Source: Gnetum montanum
Taxonomy: Eukaryota; Streptophyta; Gnetopsida; Gnetales; Gnetaceae
NCBI GenBank assembly: GCA_015680685.1
Contig: MNCI01029114.1
Span: 95,843 to 115,859, forward strand
Direction: 5' to 3'
DNA: 20,017 nucleotides
Part shown: in pieces, positions 1-9,672 of the stretch
Layout of the letters: each line of letters begins with the position of its first letter
Position numbering within the stretch: the first letter of the stretch is position 1
Translations under genes and position numbers: made by a program
The notes under the pieces: model-generated
What the model was told of the DNA's origin: nothing
Databases searched by the model: none
The model's input: the letters and a program-made list of their open reading frames with translations, nothing else

Positions 1-202
1 AGTCTAGGTGGGAAGACTAGTTTTTGAATACTAATGTTTTTGAAAGGATAGGATTTGTAGTGAATTACCTTAAATTTACATTTTTATGTTGAAGCTTGAT
101 GTTTTTTTCGGATGAACAAAATATTGCTATGGATATTTGTGCATTTTCTTTTGAATATCATCCTTATTGCTTTAAGTTTTACCTTGAGAACTATGAAAGG
201 GT

Positions 203-477
203 ATGGCTCCTAAAAATAAGACTAATCAAGTGCTTGAACAAGATCTTCAAGAATTTAAGGATCCTTAAAGATATTTGTTGTTGAAATGCAAGAAGCTCTT
301 CCTAAAGTATAGGCCTATAAGCATCAAGATTTTGTAGAAACTTTAAGAAGAAGGGATATGAAGAAATTGAAGACTAAATCAGGAAATATTTTAAGGAGAA
401 TTGAGAGAATGTTTTCTAATCATCAAGAAAAGGATGAAGATGAAAGGTTTGGTGAAGTAGAAATTAATGAGAAATGA
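203..477 (+). pseudogene. Decayed gag-like N-terminal fragment of an LTR retrotransposon
   Basis: An ATG at 203 opens a short frame reading MAPKNKTNQVLEQDLQEFKD before a stop. A second frame from about 283 to the TGA at 475-477 continues with a charged, helical-looking stretch (EMQEALPKV, one stop, then FVETLRRRDMKKLKTKSGN and onward). A start of the type MAPK-K-T followed by a Glu/Lys-rich helix is common at the start of plant Ty3/gypsy gag proteins. Passing from one frame to the other needs a frameshift, so the piece is dead. No zinc knuckle (CX2CX4HX4C) follows. It lies upstream of the acidic frame at 822-1619 on the same strand and probably belongs to the same element. The assignment rests on character rather than a diagnostic motif and is tentative. 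Confidence 0.35.
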
Positions 478-821
478 AGTTCTCAAGTATCTCTTCTTAA
501 GTAAAGGAGTGCTTAATATTGAAAGATTTCAAGAAAGAGAATCAAGAGCTTTATCTAAGAGACCAAGACATCTTCAATGCCCAAGGTGGTGCATGTTGAT
601 GATCATATAAAGTTCCTACCTCATAAGTCATGGGAGTTGAAAGATTAAGGCCAAATGAGTGACAAAGATCAAGTAATGTTTTCAAGGAAGATCAAAGGTA
701 GTACTAGAAGGTATGACAGTGGTTCTTTTGAAATTGTTCTATATCTTATGATATGGGAAGTGAGATTATAAGCTAAGTTGAGGCTTTCTCATGGGAGAGA
801 GATGAGTCTTCTAGCCAAGGT
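478..821 (+). other. Internal region of the same putative element, no clear gene
   Basis: No open frame of useful length spans this stretch. Short purine-rich segments translate into charged peptides in changing frames, as expected for the decayed interior of the plus-strand element around it. No protease, RT or integrase motif is visible, so if the gag-like piece and the acidic frame belong together, pol is absent or was never present. Confidence 0.4.
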
Positions 822-1619
822 ATGTGGAGGAATAGTTGCTTTGATGAGATTTTAGATGAATATTTTGTTAATATCATGGAAAAGAGTTTATCTTTTGAGT
901 TGGTACCTCCAAAATGGGATGAAGAGCTTGATGATGATTCCTTTGAAGAGAAGAAACCATTTGATTTGGGGGTTCCTATTTGGGATCTTGAATCTTCAAG
1001 CTTTGATGAGATTGGATAGCCATATGTTGAAGATAAAATATAACTAAATATGGATGGGTGAAGCCATGAAGAGATAAGTAAGTGTGAGGTTTACCTTGTT
1101 GATGATATTAATGTCTCTCATGTGGAAACTAATTTTTTGGATGCTAGTATTACACTTGAGCTTGGTAGGGGTTTGTTCAATTATGATGATCAAAATCATG
1201 ATCATTATGGTGATTGTGATGAAATTGTGAGTCATTTTATGAATAATGGAAGAAATGTGACTTTTGATGCCATTGTTAGTGAGAGGAAGACTAATAATGA
1301 TAATTGTTTTAATAATGATGGCTATTAGGATAGTCATTATGAGAAGGTCATTATTGATGTTGGTGAAGACATTGATAATGATACAATTTTCCAAAAATTA
1401 GAGATGTTTTCTATGGATTATGGTAATGATGAATTTGTTAAATGTGTTGAAGAATTTGATTATCCTAGTTATGAAATGAATTAGCAGTATGAAGACAATC
1501 CAAGTTGTTGTGGTACTAATGGTAAAAGGAAAATAAATGGTTATCTTCCAAACACCAAGAAGATGAAGGTAAAGAAGAAGAAAAAGGATAAGAAAGGATA
1601 TTGGGTTAAGAAAGCCTAA
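822..1619 (+). pseudogene. Acidic retrotransposon-associated reading frame with five in-frame stops
   Basis: One frame runs 265 codons from ATG 822 to the terminal TAA at 1617-1619. It is interrupted by TAG 1017, TAA 1041, TGA 1059, TAG 1326 and TAG 1482, with no frameshift apparent. The product is strongly acidic (Asp/Glu-rich, with repeats of the type VPPKWDEELDDDSFEEKKPF and VPIWDLESSSFDEI). It ends in a lysine-rich tail (KKMKVKKKKKDKKGYWVKKA). Acidic stretches with recurring P-x-x-D-E motifs occur in internal spacer regions of some plant Ty3/gypsy elements. That resemblance is from general knowledge and is not a domain match. A putative polypurine tract and 3' LTR follow within about 60 bases. 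It could equally be a decayed host-derived segment captured by the element. Confidence 0.45.
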
Positions 1620-1666
1620 TCCTTTTTTCTTTTTCTTATTCTTCAATTGTTAAAGGTTTAACTCAT

Positions 1667-1674
1667 CATGGGGG
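1667..1674 (+). other. Possible polypurine tract before the 3' LTR
   Basis: The sequence CATGGGGG at 1668-1674 is followed directly by TG. The same CATGGGGG core precedes the LTR of element B on the other strand (18708-18720). A G-run immediately 5' of a TG dinucleotide is the normal position of a plus-strand priming tract. The LTR start inferred here has no confirmed partner copy in the window. Confidence 0.3.
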
Positions 1675-2158
1675 TGAAAAGGAAGCATTTCAAGGAGATG
1701 CTAAATTGAAGGAAGCATGATGGAACATGAGGACAAGCATTCATGAATAAGGGAAGCTTAAAATCAAAACCTCATATGATAATCATTCTCATGTTTTTGA
1801 TGTATTGAGTCTTGATTATTGTGCTAAGTATGATGACCTTGAGTTAGGGGATCATGGTGACTTCCAGCTTGTGAAAGGTAATTAAGCATGACATTTTTAA
1901 GGATGAGAGAGATGGTGAGGACATCACCTAGCCCTTGTGTAATCCTTAATGTATCTTGGATGAGTGTGTCTTGTTTATGTGTGTATTCTTATGTTGACCT
2001 TGTTGATGATGATTCTAGGGTGTTTTGACATGTTTTTAGGTATCTAAAACCTATTTTGACGAGTCTAGGAGGTTCTAGCATCAATGAAGAATTCTTTGGA
2101 AGTGTCTAGAGGTTCTAGACATCAAAACAAGCATTTTTATTTTTGGCCTTTCTTGGTG

Positions 2159-2356
2159 AGACATCTTAGTGTCTTACAAGATGTCTTGACTGTATCTAAG
2201 ATGTCTCCACTTGAGATAAGGCATCTTCCCCAAGATGTCTCACATGTATGTAATATATCTTCTCAATCTTCAAGACATCTTCCCTGGTTGCAAGACGTCT
2301 CCTCTGTAAACTAGCTATATTCAATTTGGACGTCACCCTAGACCTCAAGACATCTT
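2159..2356 (+). promoter_or_regulatory. Array of AAGATGTCT/AGACATCTT motifs upstream of the TATA box
   Basis: AAGATGTCT or its complement occurs at 2159-2167 (reverse), 2178-2186, 2198-2206, 2232-2240, 2273-2281 (reverse) and 2348-2356 (reverse). Near matches lie at 2221-2227 and 2292-2300 (AAGACGTCT). Several are arranged as facing pairs, giving small inverted repeats. The array ends about 30 bases before the TATA box, where U3 enhancers of plant LTR elements lie. Repeated short motifs at that position suggest a transcription factor binding cluster; which factor is unknown. Confidence 0.5.
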
Positions 2357-2387
2357 AGATAAGAAATTGAAATAAATTTTTATTTTT

Positions 2388-2396
2388 AAATATAAG
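2388..2396 (+). promoter_or_regulatory. Putative TATA box of the first LTR
   Basis: AAATATAAG sits just downstream of the motif array and about 350 bases upstream of AATAAA signals, which is the expected U3/R arrangement of an LTR promoter. AT-rich surroundings make chance TATA-like matches common, so position is the main support. Confidence 0.4.
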
Positions 2397-2739
2397 GGAG
2401 GAAAAAAGGCCACAACAAGAAACTATTAATTGGAATCCAAGGTTTGAGTTTGGATAGGCTAATTAGAAGAGAGAAAGTAATTCTTAAGGGTGGACTCTAG
2501 TTCTAATAAAGATCGCTCATCTCTTGTGAGCTTGTGCAAAGGAAATATAGTGAGAGGCAAGGAAGATGACAAGATAGAGGTTAAGAGAATCTCTTATAAG
2601 TGTCTTGTCTTGAGCTTTGGTTTGATTGTGAGTAATTGAGGATTTAGAGATGACTGATCTCTAAGATCCTTGGAAGAGTTGTGAGTTGAGCTTGGCTCCT
2701 CATCTTTGATGTATTTCTCTACATTTTGAAAATTTTCTT

Positions 2740-2749
2740 AATAAATAAA
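2740..2749 (+). terminator. Putative polyadenylation signals (overlapping AATAAA)
   Basis: AATAAATAAA contains two overlapping AATAAA hexamers about 110 bases before the presumed LTR end, in a T-rich setting. This is the typical R-region position for an LTR polyadenylation signal. Confidence 0.4.
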
Positions 2750-2914
2750 ATATTCTCTTCGTTTGATTGTGTTGCTCCTATTTTCTAAGATAAATTTTCT
2801 TAGGAAGATTGTGGAATGGGTCCTTTTGGGATCTATTGAGGTACGGTCCACATTAGTTTTAACCATCTTTAAATTAGATTATAGAAGGTCCATGTTAATT
2901 TGAATCTCATGTGA

Positions 2915-3100
2915 CACCGTAGTACTATAAGGAGTTCTATAGCACTCGTAACACCTACAAAGAACTTCACATCACCTAGAAGTGTAATCTCATAAAGGAT
3001 CTCATAGCACCCATAAGTACCATGATGAGTTGTACCTTTAAAGATAAGGATAAAGAACTTCGTAGTAGTTATAAGTGCTATTAAGTTAGTTATAGCATGA
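2915..3100. repeat. Diverged short repeats in the unassigned region
   Basis: Two segments share the pattern ATAAGGAGTTCTATAGCAC (from about 2926) and ATAAAGGATCTCATAGCAC (from about 2992). Each is followed by a C-(G/A)TAA-(C/G)(A/T)ACC-like tail, and AAAGAACTTC occurs twice nearby (2959 and 3054). They look like remains of a tandem unit of roughly 60-100 bases. Confidence 0.35.
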
Positions 3101-4080
3101 AAAAGCATCATGATAAGATGGTATGATGATATAAAGAGGATAAGTATTTTACTTACGTAGAAGAGACTGCTAAAGAGAAAGAAAAATAAAAAAGAATAAT
3201 AAAAAATTAGAAAATAAGCAAGACCATTACAAATTAGGGAGAGCCATGATACTAAGCTTATGTGATGCTCTCATTGTTGCTGCTTCAAATTTACTTCTTT
3301 CATTCTACTTTGGCATATAGGTTTGGATTATTAGCATAACTATTTCTTAGCCATGCATAGAGAAGTAAAAATTATGTAAATTTCTATGATATTCTTACAT
3401 TCAAAAATAGTCTTGTTTCTAGTTGACAAATGAACTTTTCTATTATTGATTCATGTACAGATGTCTTTATTGTTGAACTTCAACAATGGAGACTTGAAGA
3501 GAAATTTTACATGATTGATTCTTAATGACGACAATTGTATTGATGGTGGTTAAACAACTAGAAAGGATTATTGCAAAGTGGATTCCTAGTAAAGACATCG
3601 AGAATGATTAAGATTAAAGTACCAGTAATGAAGTTGAATTTTCAATTATCATCTTTGCATACACTCAACATCCATCCTTGAATGTACTTTATATGATTGG
3701 AGGCCTTAGTTACTTTGATGTCTTTTTAGCAAAATCCTTGCTTTCTCTGCTTGATTTCATGGATAATTGGTAAGTAGTAGCTGACTTTACTTTACATCAT
3801 GCATGCAAAAGTATTATTCAGATGCAATTGTTCTTATATACCTGTGAATGGAAAGAGTCAAGATTGAGCTCTATTATCAAACCCAATGTTTGTAGTTTAA
3901 TTATGTCCTAGGCATCCATGACCACAAAGTTGTATGACCATGACATTAGAGGTTCTACTTTCATAGAGAAGATAGACTTCTATTTTGATATTTGGTAGGA
4001 GGAAACATCTTGCCATATCTTCTTCTTATCTTAAAGTATTAGTGAATGAATATGTTGAAAAGGCTAATAGGGGTTGTTTA

Positions 4081-4120
4081 GGGGGGGGGGGTGGTGGGTG
4101 TGGAGCAAGGGGAGCATACC
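4081..4120 (+). other. G11 run and G-rich island
   Basis: Eleven consecutive G bases (4081-4091) are followed by TGGTGGGTGTGG and AAGGGG in an otherwise AT-rich region. The pattern allows a G-quadruplex on the plus strand. No promoter or gene is seen beside it. It could be a leftover polypurine tract of a lost LTR element, but no LTR is recognisable next to it. Confidence 0.4.
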
Positions 4121-6193
4121 TTAGTTTTATATTGTGGATGATGCTCTTTTTTTCTAATCTTCCACAATAAAATTTCTTAATCCTCGAGTTATATTTTGCA
4201 TTGAATGCAAGTATTGCTTTTGTTGAATCTATGTTGCCATGCTAATGCATTTAAGAATTTTATCTAAGATAGCTTTATCTAATGGAATTTGGAGTGGTTT
4301 TGGTAAAGGTGTTTCCAAGTGTTGTTAGGAAGTTGGCCCTTGATGTCTTGTCATCATTGGTAAGAAAAAAAAAGAAAACTCATACAAGTCTTGTGAATGA
4401 TGTATTTAGCATCTTGGACTATAGGTAATGTATATGTATGGAAAAATTTTAATTTTATATCGATAATAATCCTTGTTAATAAATTTATTGCATACTTTAC
4501 AAAAATCTTATTCAAAGATTTTGCATTGAATATAAGTCTTTGTGAATCTCATTCCTACATTGCATGTGAAACACATTGATTGATTAGCCAATAATCGAAT
4601 CTTAAAATAAATTTTATATTTAAATTAAATGAAATGAAGGATTATGAAGATTAATGTTATTTTTTATGTTTAGTTATTTATAAGGATATTAAGCTATGGT
4701 AGAGAAAATAACTATAGAAGAAAGAGAGAATGTGTAGAGTAAACATTTGCAACATGATGCTAACTGTAGTTAACAATTGTAGGTTCAAAGTATTTGAGTG
4801 TGTTATTTTCTTAATTTTCACAAATATAAGATGAGGGAATTCTAGGAATATATTATTTTTCTATGGTTCTATTATGCTACTTTATGATAGATCATGAAAT
4901 CCAAAAGAATAATGTGCCAAATTGGTCACAAACCCACCCACTATGTCAATGTTAGGATGTTTGCATCATGGGAGCTTTTTTTTGTCAAAATAGCTAGGAA
5001 AAGTTCTTTTATTGAGGTTACCTATGTTTGAAATCATAGTAGTCATGATTGAAATGTGAAATAGATCATACTTCACCAATGATAAAAAGAAAGTATTTGT
5101 AAGGGTAGAGAACATCACCCATATAACTAGCTTACTTCAAGAAGAAACATTGTTCATTAGGTGTATACCTATACAAGCTGGAATTGTTACTAACTTCTTC
5201 ATAGACCCATCTAGCACAAAAATAATGAGGTTACCATTTAAGATTAGGGAATTGCAAGAGTCATTATAATCAACAGCCTAGATTATCTATGAATATGTAT
5301 TCTTCCAATCTCTGAATTGCCTCAATAGAGACCACTTGTAGGTTATGTAGACCTTGAATGTGTGACCTAACATCAACATGTTGACTTTCTTTACTGATTT
5401 ACTTGATAATACATTATCCCATACCCAAAGGGATTGCTTGCCAATATGTGAGCATAAGGACTTACAAGAGACGTTAGCATAGATGCTAGCTTTAGTATGG
5501 ATAAGAAATTAGGCCAAGTAGTAGTGGGTTTATTCATCATTGTCTCTTATTTAGACCCCATGATTCAAACTATACATTTCTTTTTTTTTTTGCATGTTTA
5601 TATCCTTAGATGCATCTTCTCAATCTTCTTCCATTTGCAAAATGTCATAGAAAATCCTATCTAGTCATGGTTTGGTACAAAGTTCTAGAACTACCCTCAT
5701 CAAATGTCCATTGAAGCACATCCTGACATTGATATCATTTATATGTATAGTCATCTAGGAATCACCCTTGGTTATATTGGTCCCATAGTAGCCTTTCTAT
5801 CTTGCCACCCATCTTATAAGGTTATGGATGACAAGCATCATGAAAACCATAATGTTAGTGGACACTTTAGACATATCTGGCTCTTTGATATTTTGAATGA
5901 TTCATTTGGCACTTATTATGTGCCAAGTCCAATAGATAGTATTTCAAGCTTCACATTCCTAGATGACTAGCTTGGGGTTATGCTTCATCTATGAAACATG
6001 TGTGCATACTATAGATATTATGCAATTTAACTAGTGAACAAATGGGATGACAAGGTGATAAATCTAGTCACCTTCAGCACAATGTGTTTAACCAAGAACC
6101 ACAATGACAAGAAACTACCATATAATAAGTCAATTGATGCTTTATGCTCCAATAGTTTCTTAATGATGCAACAAATGTTACTAGTTTATTTAG

Positions 6194-6221
6194 CTATTAT
6201 TTTTTCTTGTTAAAATAATAG
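6194..6221. repeat. Perfect 10-bp inverted repeat
   Basis: CTATTATTTT (6194-6203) and AAAATAATAG (6212-6221) are exact complements around an 8-base loop. It is AT-only apart from the end bases and may be incidental. Confidence 0.5.
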
Positions 6222-6754
6222 AATTTTTATGGACTGTTATGTGTTGCTTGTGTGTTTAATATTTTTGGTGACTATTGTTTGGCTTCCACTCATACCTTAA
6301 GTTGAAGTTAGGAAAAGGTGTCATATGATGCATGAATGTTAATTGTGGGCTTATTTTCACAATGGTCCATCTACTATTAAGGTCATTATGATCTAGCTAT
6401 GTTTGCAATATGTTCTTGATGATATTCTAACATAATGCACTTTCTATGGCAATTGAATAGATCTTTGGTTTTGTTATTTTGTTTTCATCAATTTCATGTT
6501 AGTTATACTTCCTCTTATTTTGTTTACTTGATCATCTAGAGAAATTAGAGATTTTTTTAGCATGTGGTTTACAAATTTAACGTGGTAGAAAGCAGTTAGC
6601 CTCTAAGTAGCAATGCACAAAAAGATATTTTGTAAATATCATAGTATGAGTAGGTAGTTGTTTAAAAAATATTATTTTGAAAAATCTTGATTCATTTCTG
6701 TAGACTTTTGCATGTTCTAGAAATTTTATAATTTTTGTTTGCTTGTGGTAATCC

Positions 6755-6759
6755 TAAGT
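6755..6759. repeat. Target-site duplication TAAGT, left copy
   Basis: TAAGT directly precedes the TG of the unit at 6760-10361 and is repeated at 10362-10366. A five-base duplication is the normal footprint of LTR retrotransposon integrases. The flanks also share CC immediately before TAAGT, which on the right side belongs to the element end. Confidence 0.6.
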
Positions 6760-7082
6760 TGTAACACCCCACTAACCAGACTTAGGCTAGGAAGGTGTTA
6801 CTTAGAAAAAAATATGAAAGTGTAGAAGAATAAAATGCTACTTAATAGATATTGTATGGATGCTAAGAAGCTATAGTAGATAAATTAGTATGTATTCATA
6901 GAATAATAGGTGCATAGGGGAAGCAAAAACACAACAAAAGATAAAATGTTAGCAAAAATAGTGTCAATAGCTCCTTGCATTCCAAACCTAACCTGTTCAC
7001 TAATAAAAGTAGGTCAAATGGTATAGTTCAATCTTAAATTACAATACATTGCCAGAAATATAGGGGAAATTGAATATATAAA

Positions 7083-7091
7083 CAATATAAT
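7083..7091. repeat. LINE target-site duplication CAATATAAT, left copy
   Basis: CAATATAAT at 7083-7091 is repeated at 8600-8608, directly bordering the two ends of the LINE. One step further out the match is AA-CAATATAAT against AACCAATATAAT, a one-base difference. It brackets the 3' tail and the truncated 5' end as expected for target-primed reverse transcription. Confidence 0.7.
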
Positions 7092-8599
7092 CATCATCAT
7101 CATCTTAGTCTTGTTCCAACAAAATGGGGTTGGCTGCAGGAGTTCTTTTTTGTCATTCTCCTCTATGAAGAGTGATATCCTTATTTATTTGTAGCTTATT
7201 TAAATAATTTTTGATCATTTTTTCCCATGTCTTCTTTATTCTTCTTTTCGAGGGCTTTGTTGGAATAGTGATGTGGTAGCCTTTATTTATAGGATCATTG
7301 TTTGACCTTCTTTGCACATGTTCAAACCATCTATGTTGCCATTCTTGTAGCTTGTTTGAAATAGAAGCCACTCCAAGTCTTCTTGTAATGTCTAGATTAT
7401 ATAGTTTATCTCTTCTAGTAACATTCAACATTAATCAAAGCATTTGAATTTTTGCCATTCTAATTTGTTATTCATGCATGCCTCTTTTATATTGACTAAC
7501 ATTCAACACCATATAAGATAGTAGGATTAGTAACTATCATATAAAATTTTTTCTTTATATTTATTATTTTTTTCACATAGAACACCACTAGCTTATCTCC
7601 ATTTTTATCATCTTGCCATAATTCTATTTTTAATATCTTTATTAATTTGACCATATAATTGGAGGATTGATGCTAGGTAGCAAAAATGTTTGCAATGAAA
7701 GACTTTTTACCTTGAATTATTACCTCTATTTCATCACTATTTATGGTTTTATTAAAATTTCATTTCAGATATTCTTTCTTACATTTGCTAATTTTAAAGC
7801 CTTTTGATTCTAGAGCCTATCTGCACTTGTCCATTTTAGCAGCAAAATTTTCTTGAGTTGTATCCACCAACATATTATCATCTACAAATAGAATATATCA
7901 AAGGATTTCATCTTGTATTTTCTTTGTTAATTCATCCATGATAATGGAAAATAAATATGGGCTAAGTGTAGATCTTTGATGCAAACCTACTATGATTGGA
8001 AAATTAGATGTTATTCCAAAGGTTGTTTAATTTTAGTGGTAGCTCCTTCATACATGTTTTGAATCACTTTAATATATTTATCAGGGATGTTTTTTCTTCA
8101 CAAGGCCCACCAAATAATTTCTCCAAGCACTTTATCATATGATTTTTCCAAGTCAATAAAGACCATATGTAGATTTTTCTTTGTTTTCTAAATTTGTCCA
8201 TCAATTGTTGTGTTAAAAAAATAGCCTCTATAGAAGATCTCCTTGGCATAAATCCAAATTAATTTTCTAATACCATTGATTCAAGTTTAAGACACTACTC
8301 TATGACTCTCTTCCAAAGCTTCATAGTATGGCTCATTAGCTTGATCCCTCTATAGTTTGTACAATTTTGTACATCTCTTTTATTTTTGTAAATGGGAACA
8401 ACCAAGCTTTTTCTTCAAATTTTGGGTATTTCTTCGTGCTTCAATTTTTTTTTAAATAATTATGTCATGCTAAGAAAATTTTTTATTTCCCAATGCTTTC
8501 TAAACTTCTATAGGAATGTTATTTGGTCTAATAGCTTTTCTATATTTCATCTTTGATAAGGCTATCTTCACCTCAGAGATGATATCTAGGAGAAAGAAC
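7092..8599 (-). mobile_element. 5'-truncated RTE-like non-LTR retrotransposon (LINE)
   Basis: Read on the minus strand, the element begins inside the reverse transcriptase at 8599. It ends in a short (ATG/GAT)n tail at about 7092-7107, preceded by a conserved-looking GTTGGAACAAGACTAAG segment. A 3' tail of trinucleotide repeats and the pol sequence fit the plant RTE clade. At 1.5 kb it is roughly half the length I expect for a full RTE element (about 3 kb), with the endonuclease and 5' end missing. It interrupts the solo LTR at 6760-10361 and is flanked by CAATATAAT on both sides, so it inserted after that LTR. Many stops and frameshifts show it is dead. Confidence 0.85.
7107..8590 (-). pseudogene. 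LINE reverse transcriptase remnant (RTE-type ORF2)
   Basis: The minus strand from about 8570 reads EVKIALSKMKYRKAIRPNN-IPIEV (RT start), then NYRGIKLMSHT-like sequence split over frames. At 8249-8064 it reads GFMPRRSSIEAIFLTQQLM and a segment corresponding to the hallmark FIDLEK-YDKV. The catalytic FADD motif appears as LFVDDNMLVDTTQEN near 7877-7905, with both aspartates kept. The C-terminal part at 7431-7153 includes LQEWQHRWFEHVQRR and a K-x-T-W-x-K motif typical of the end of these ORF2 proteins. RT copies the element RNA at a nicked target site. At least four frame changes and several stops occur. Domain order and motifs make the identity secure. Confidence 0.88.
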
Positions 8600-8608
8600 C
8601 AATATAAT
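8600..8608. repeat. LINE target-site duplication CAATATAAT, right copy
   Basis: Exact copy of 7083-7091 at the truncated 5' end of the LINE. It sets the insertion boundary at 8599/8600. Confidence 0.7.
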
Positions 8609-9196
8609 ACAATGCTAAAATTACACATACATTCAAAATTGACACTGGACTCTAACATTGTATAAAATTAGCCAAATTTTAATAACTGAGTAATAATTAA
8701 TGCAACATAATAAAAGATCGAATCAAAGTTGGCCTGAACCGAAAACAAACAAAATACCAAATTTACCAATCCTAGCTAAACATTACAACATAGAATCATA
8801 ACTTAGGAAGAGTAAAGGTAATTTCAAACTAAAATAGAAATTTAATTATTAGTTACCTTCTCTAAATCCTTCTTATCAAAACTAAAATTATCGCCTAGAA
8901 ATAATAGAAAAACTAAGGAAATTAATTCTAAGATTAGGTAGGCTAATCAACTATTAGAAATACTCCCTTATGGATTTGGATGGAGGCATTAGGTAAGTGA
9001 ACAATCATGCATATGAGATATGTGGCAAAAAATGTTAGGTAAGCAAATACAAACAAAAGAAAACTTAAAGAAAATAATAATAATAAGAATAATATGATAA
9101 ATAGTTAAGAAAGCTAAAAACTCCACAACCACTAATTAATTCATCAAATGAACAAATTTATAGTTATTGAGATATTCTTTATACATAAGTACTCAA

Positions 9197-9380
9197 CTCA
9201 CCACCATGATATGATTCATGAGTAATCACTGTAGATGGATGATTAGCTCATCACTGTGATATGCTTCATACATAGTCACTATAGATAGATGATGCTCACC
9301 ATGATATGTATGCTTCACGTGTAAGAGTCCACCTCGCCACCGTGATATGGTTCATGTGTAGTCATTGTAGATAGATAATG
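9197..9380. repeat. Four diverged tandem repeats of about 48 bp
   Basis: Units begin near 9197, 9247, 9295 and 9333. Each has the core CTCACCACCATGATATG-TTCAT followed by GTAGTCACTGTAGATAGATGAT or a variant; the third unit is shortened. They lie inside the solo LTR. Tandem repeats in plant LTRs often arise in U3 and may have carried binding sites. Identity between units is moderate, so the array is old. Confidence 0.7.
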
Positions 9381-9600
9381 TGGTTGATCAAATCATAACT
9401 GATGTAAGATGATCAAATATCACATCCAAATGAACAAACAAATCCCTAGATGGTGGGGAGATGAATCCAACTATTAGATGAAACTAAAAAATTATCAAAG
9501 CCCAAGAATTGGGTTACTGATCAATAAGTTCTAATGTGTCAAATGATGGCAAGACTAAAATTTGTATTTTAATGAATGTCTTAAGAATTCATAAAATGAT

Positions 9601-9672
9601 AACCCCAAGTTGATAACTATGTCTAACCCCAAGTTGATAGCTATGTCTAAGCCTAAACTAATAACAAGGTCT
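9601..9672. repeat. Three 24-bp tandem repeats
   Basis: Units 9601-9624 and 9625-9648 (AACCCCAAGTTGATA-CTATGTCT) differ at one base. Unit 9649-9672 (AAGCCTAAACTAATAACAAG and onward) keeps the length but is more diverged. The array is inside the solo LTR. Confidence 0.8.

Larger units (their letters stand above)
1675..2852 (+). repeat. Probable 3' LTR of the plus-strand element (boundaries provisional)
   Basis: The segment has LTR-like order on the plus strand: a motif array (2159-2356), a TATA box (2388-2396), about 340 bases of presumed transcribed sequence, AATAAA signals at 2740-2749, and a T-rich stretch up to a CA at 2851-2852. It follows an internal reading frame and a putative polypurine tract. 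The second LTR would lie before position 1, so neither boundary nor target duplication can be checked. The region contains no meaningful open frame; the 76-codon frame at 2084-2314 simply reads through the motif array. Confidence 0.4.
2853..6754. other. Gene-less old intergenic or decayed repeat DNA, not assigned
   Basis: About 3.9 kb with no recognisable gene or transposon domain. The longest frames (80 codons at 2869-3111 minus, 88 codons at 5704-5970 plus) show no motif I recognise. A stop-free run at about 5085-5268 plus (KKKVFVRVENITHITSLLQE and onward, ending at TAA) is protein-like in composition, but it has no start codon and matches no family I know. Contents worth noting are diverged repeats at 2915-3100, a G11 run at 4081-4091, a T-run near 5580 and a perfect 10-bp inverted repeat at 6194-6221. 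This is probably very old transposon debris. Confidence 0.5.

Noticed and set aside
1044-1394. 116-codon minus-strand frame
   Set aside because: It is the antisense of the acidic frame. Its Ile/Thr-rich low-complexity product follows from the GAT/AAT-rich codons on the other strand.
5704-5970. 88-codon plus-strand frame as a gene
   Set aside because: No recognised motif, no promoter or splice context, and stops surround it. Length alone is not convincing in this composition.
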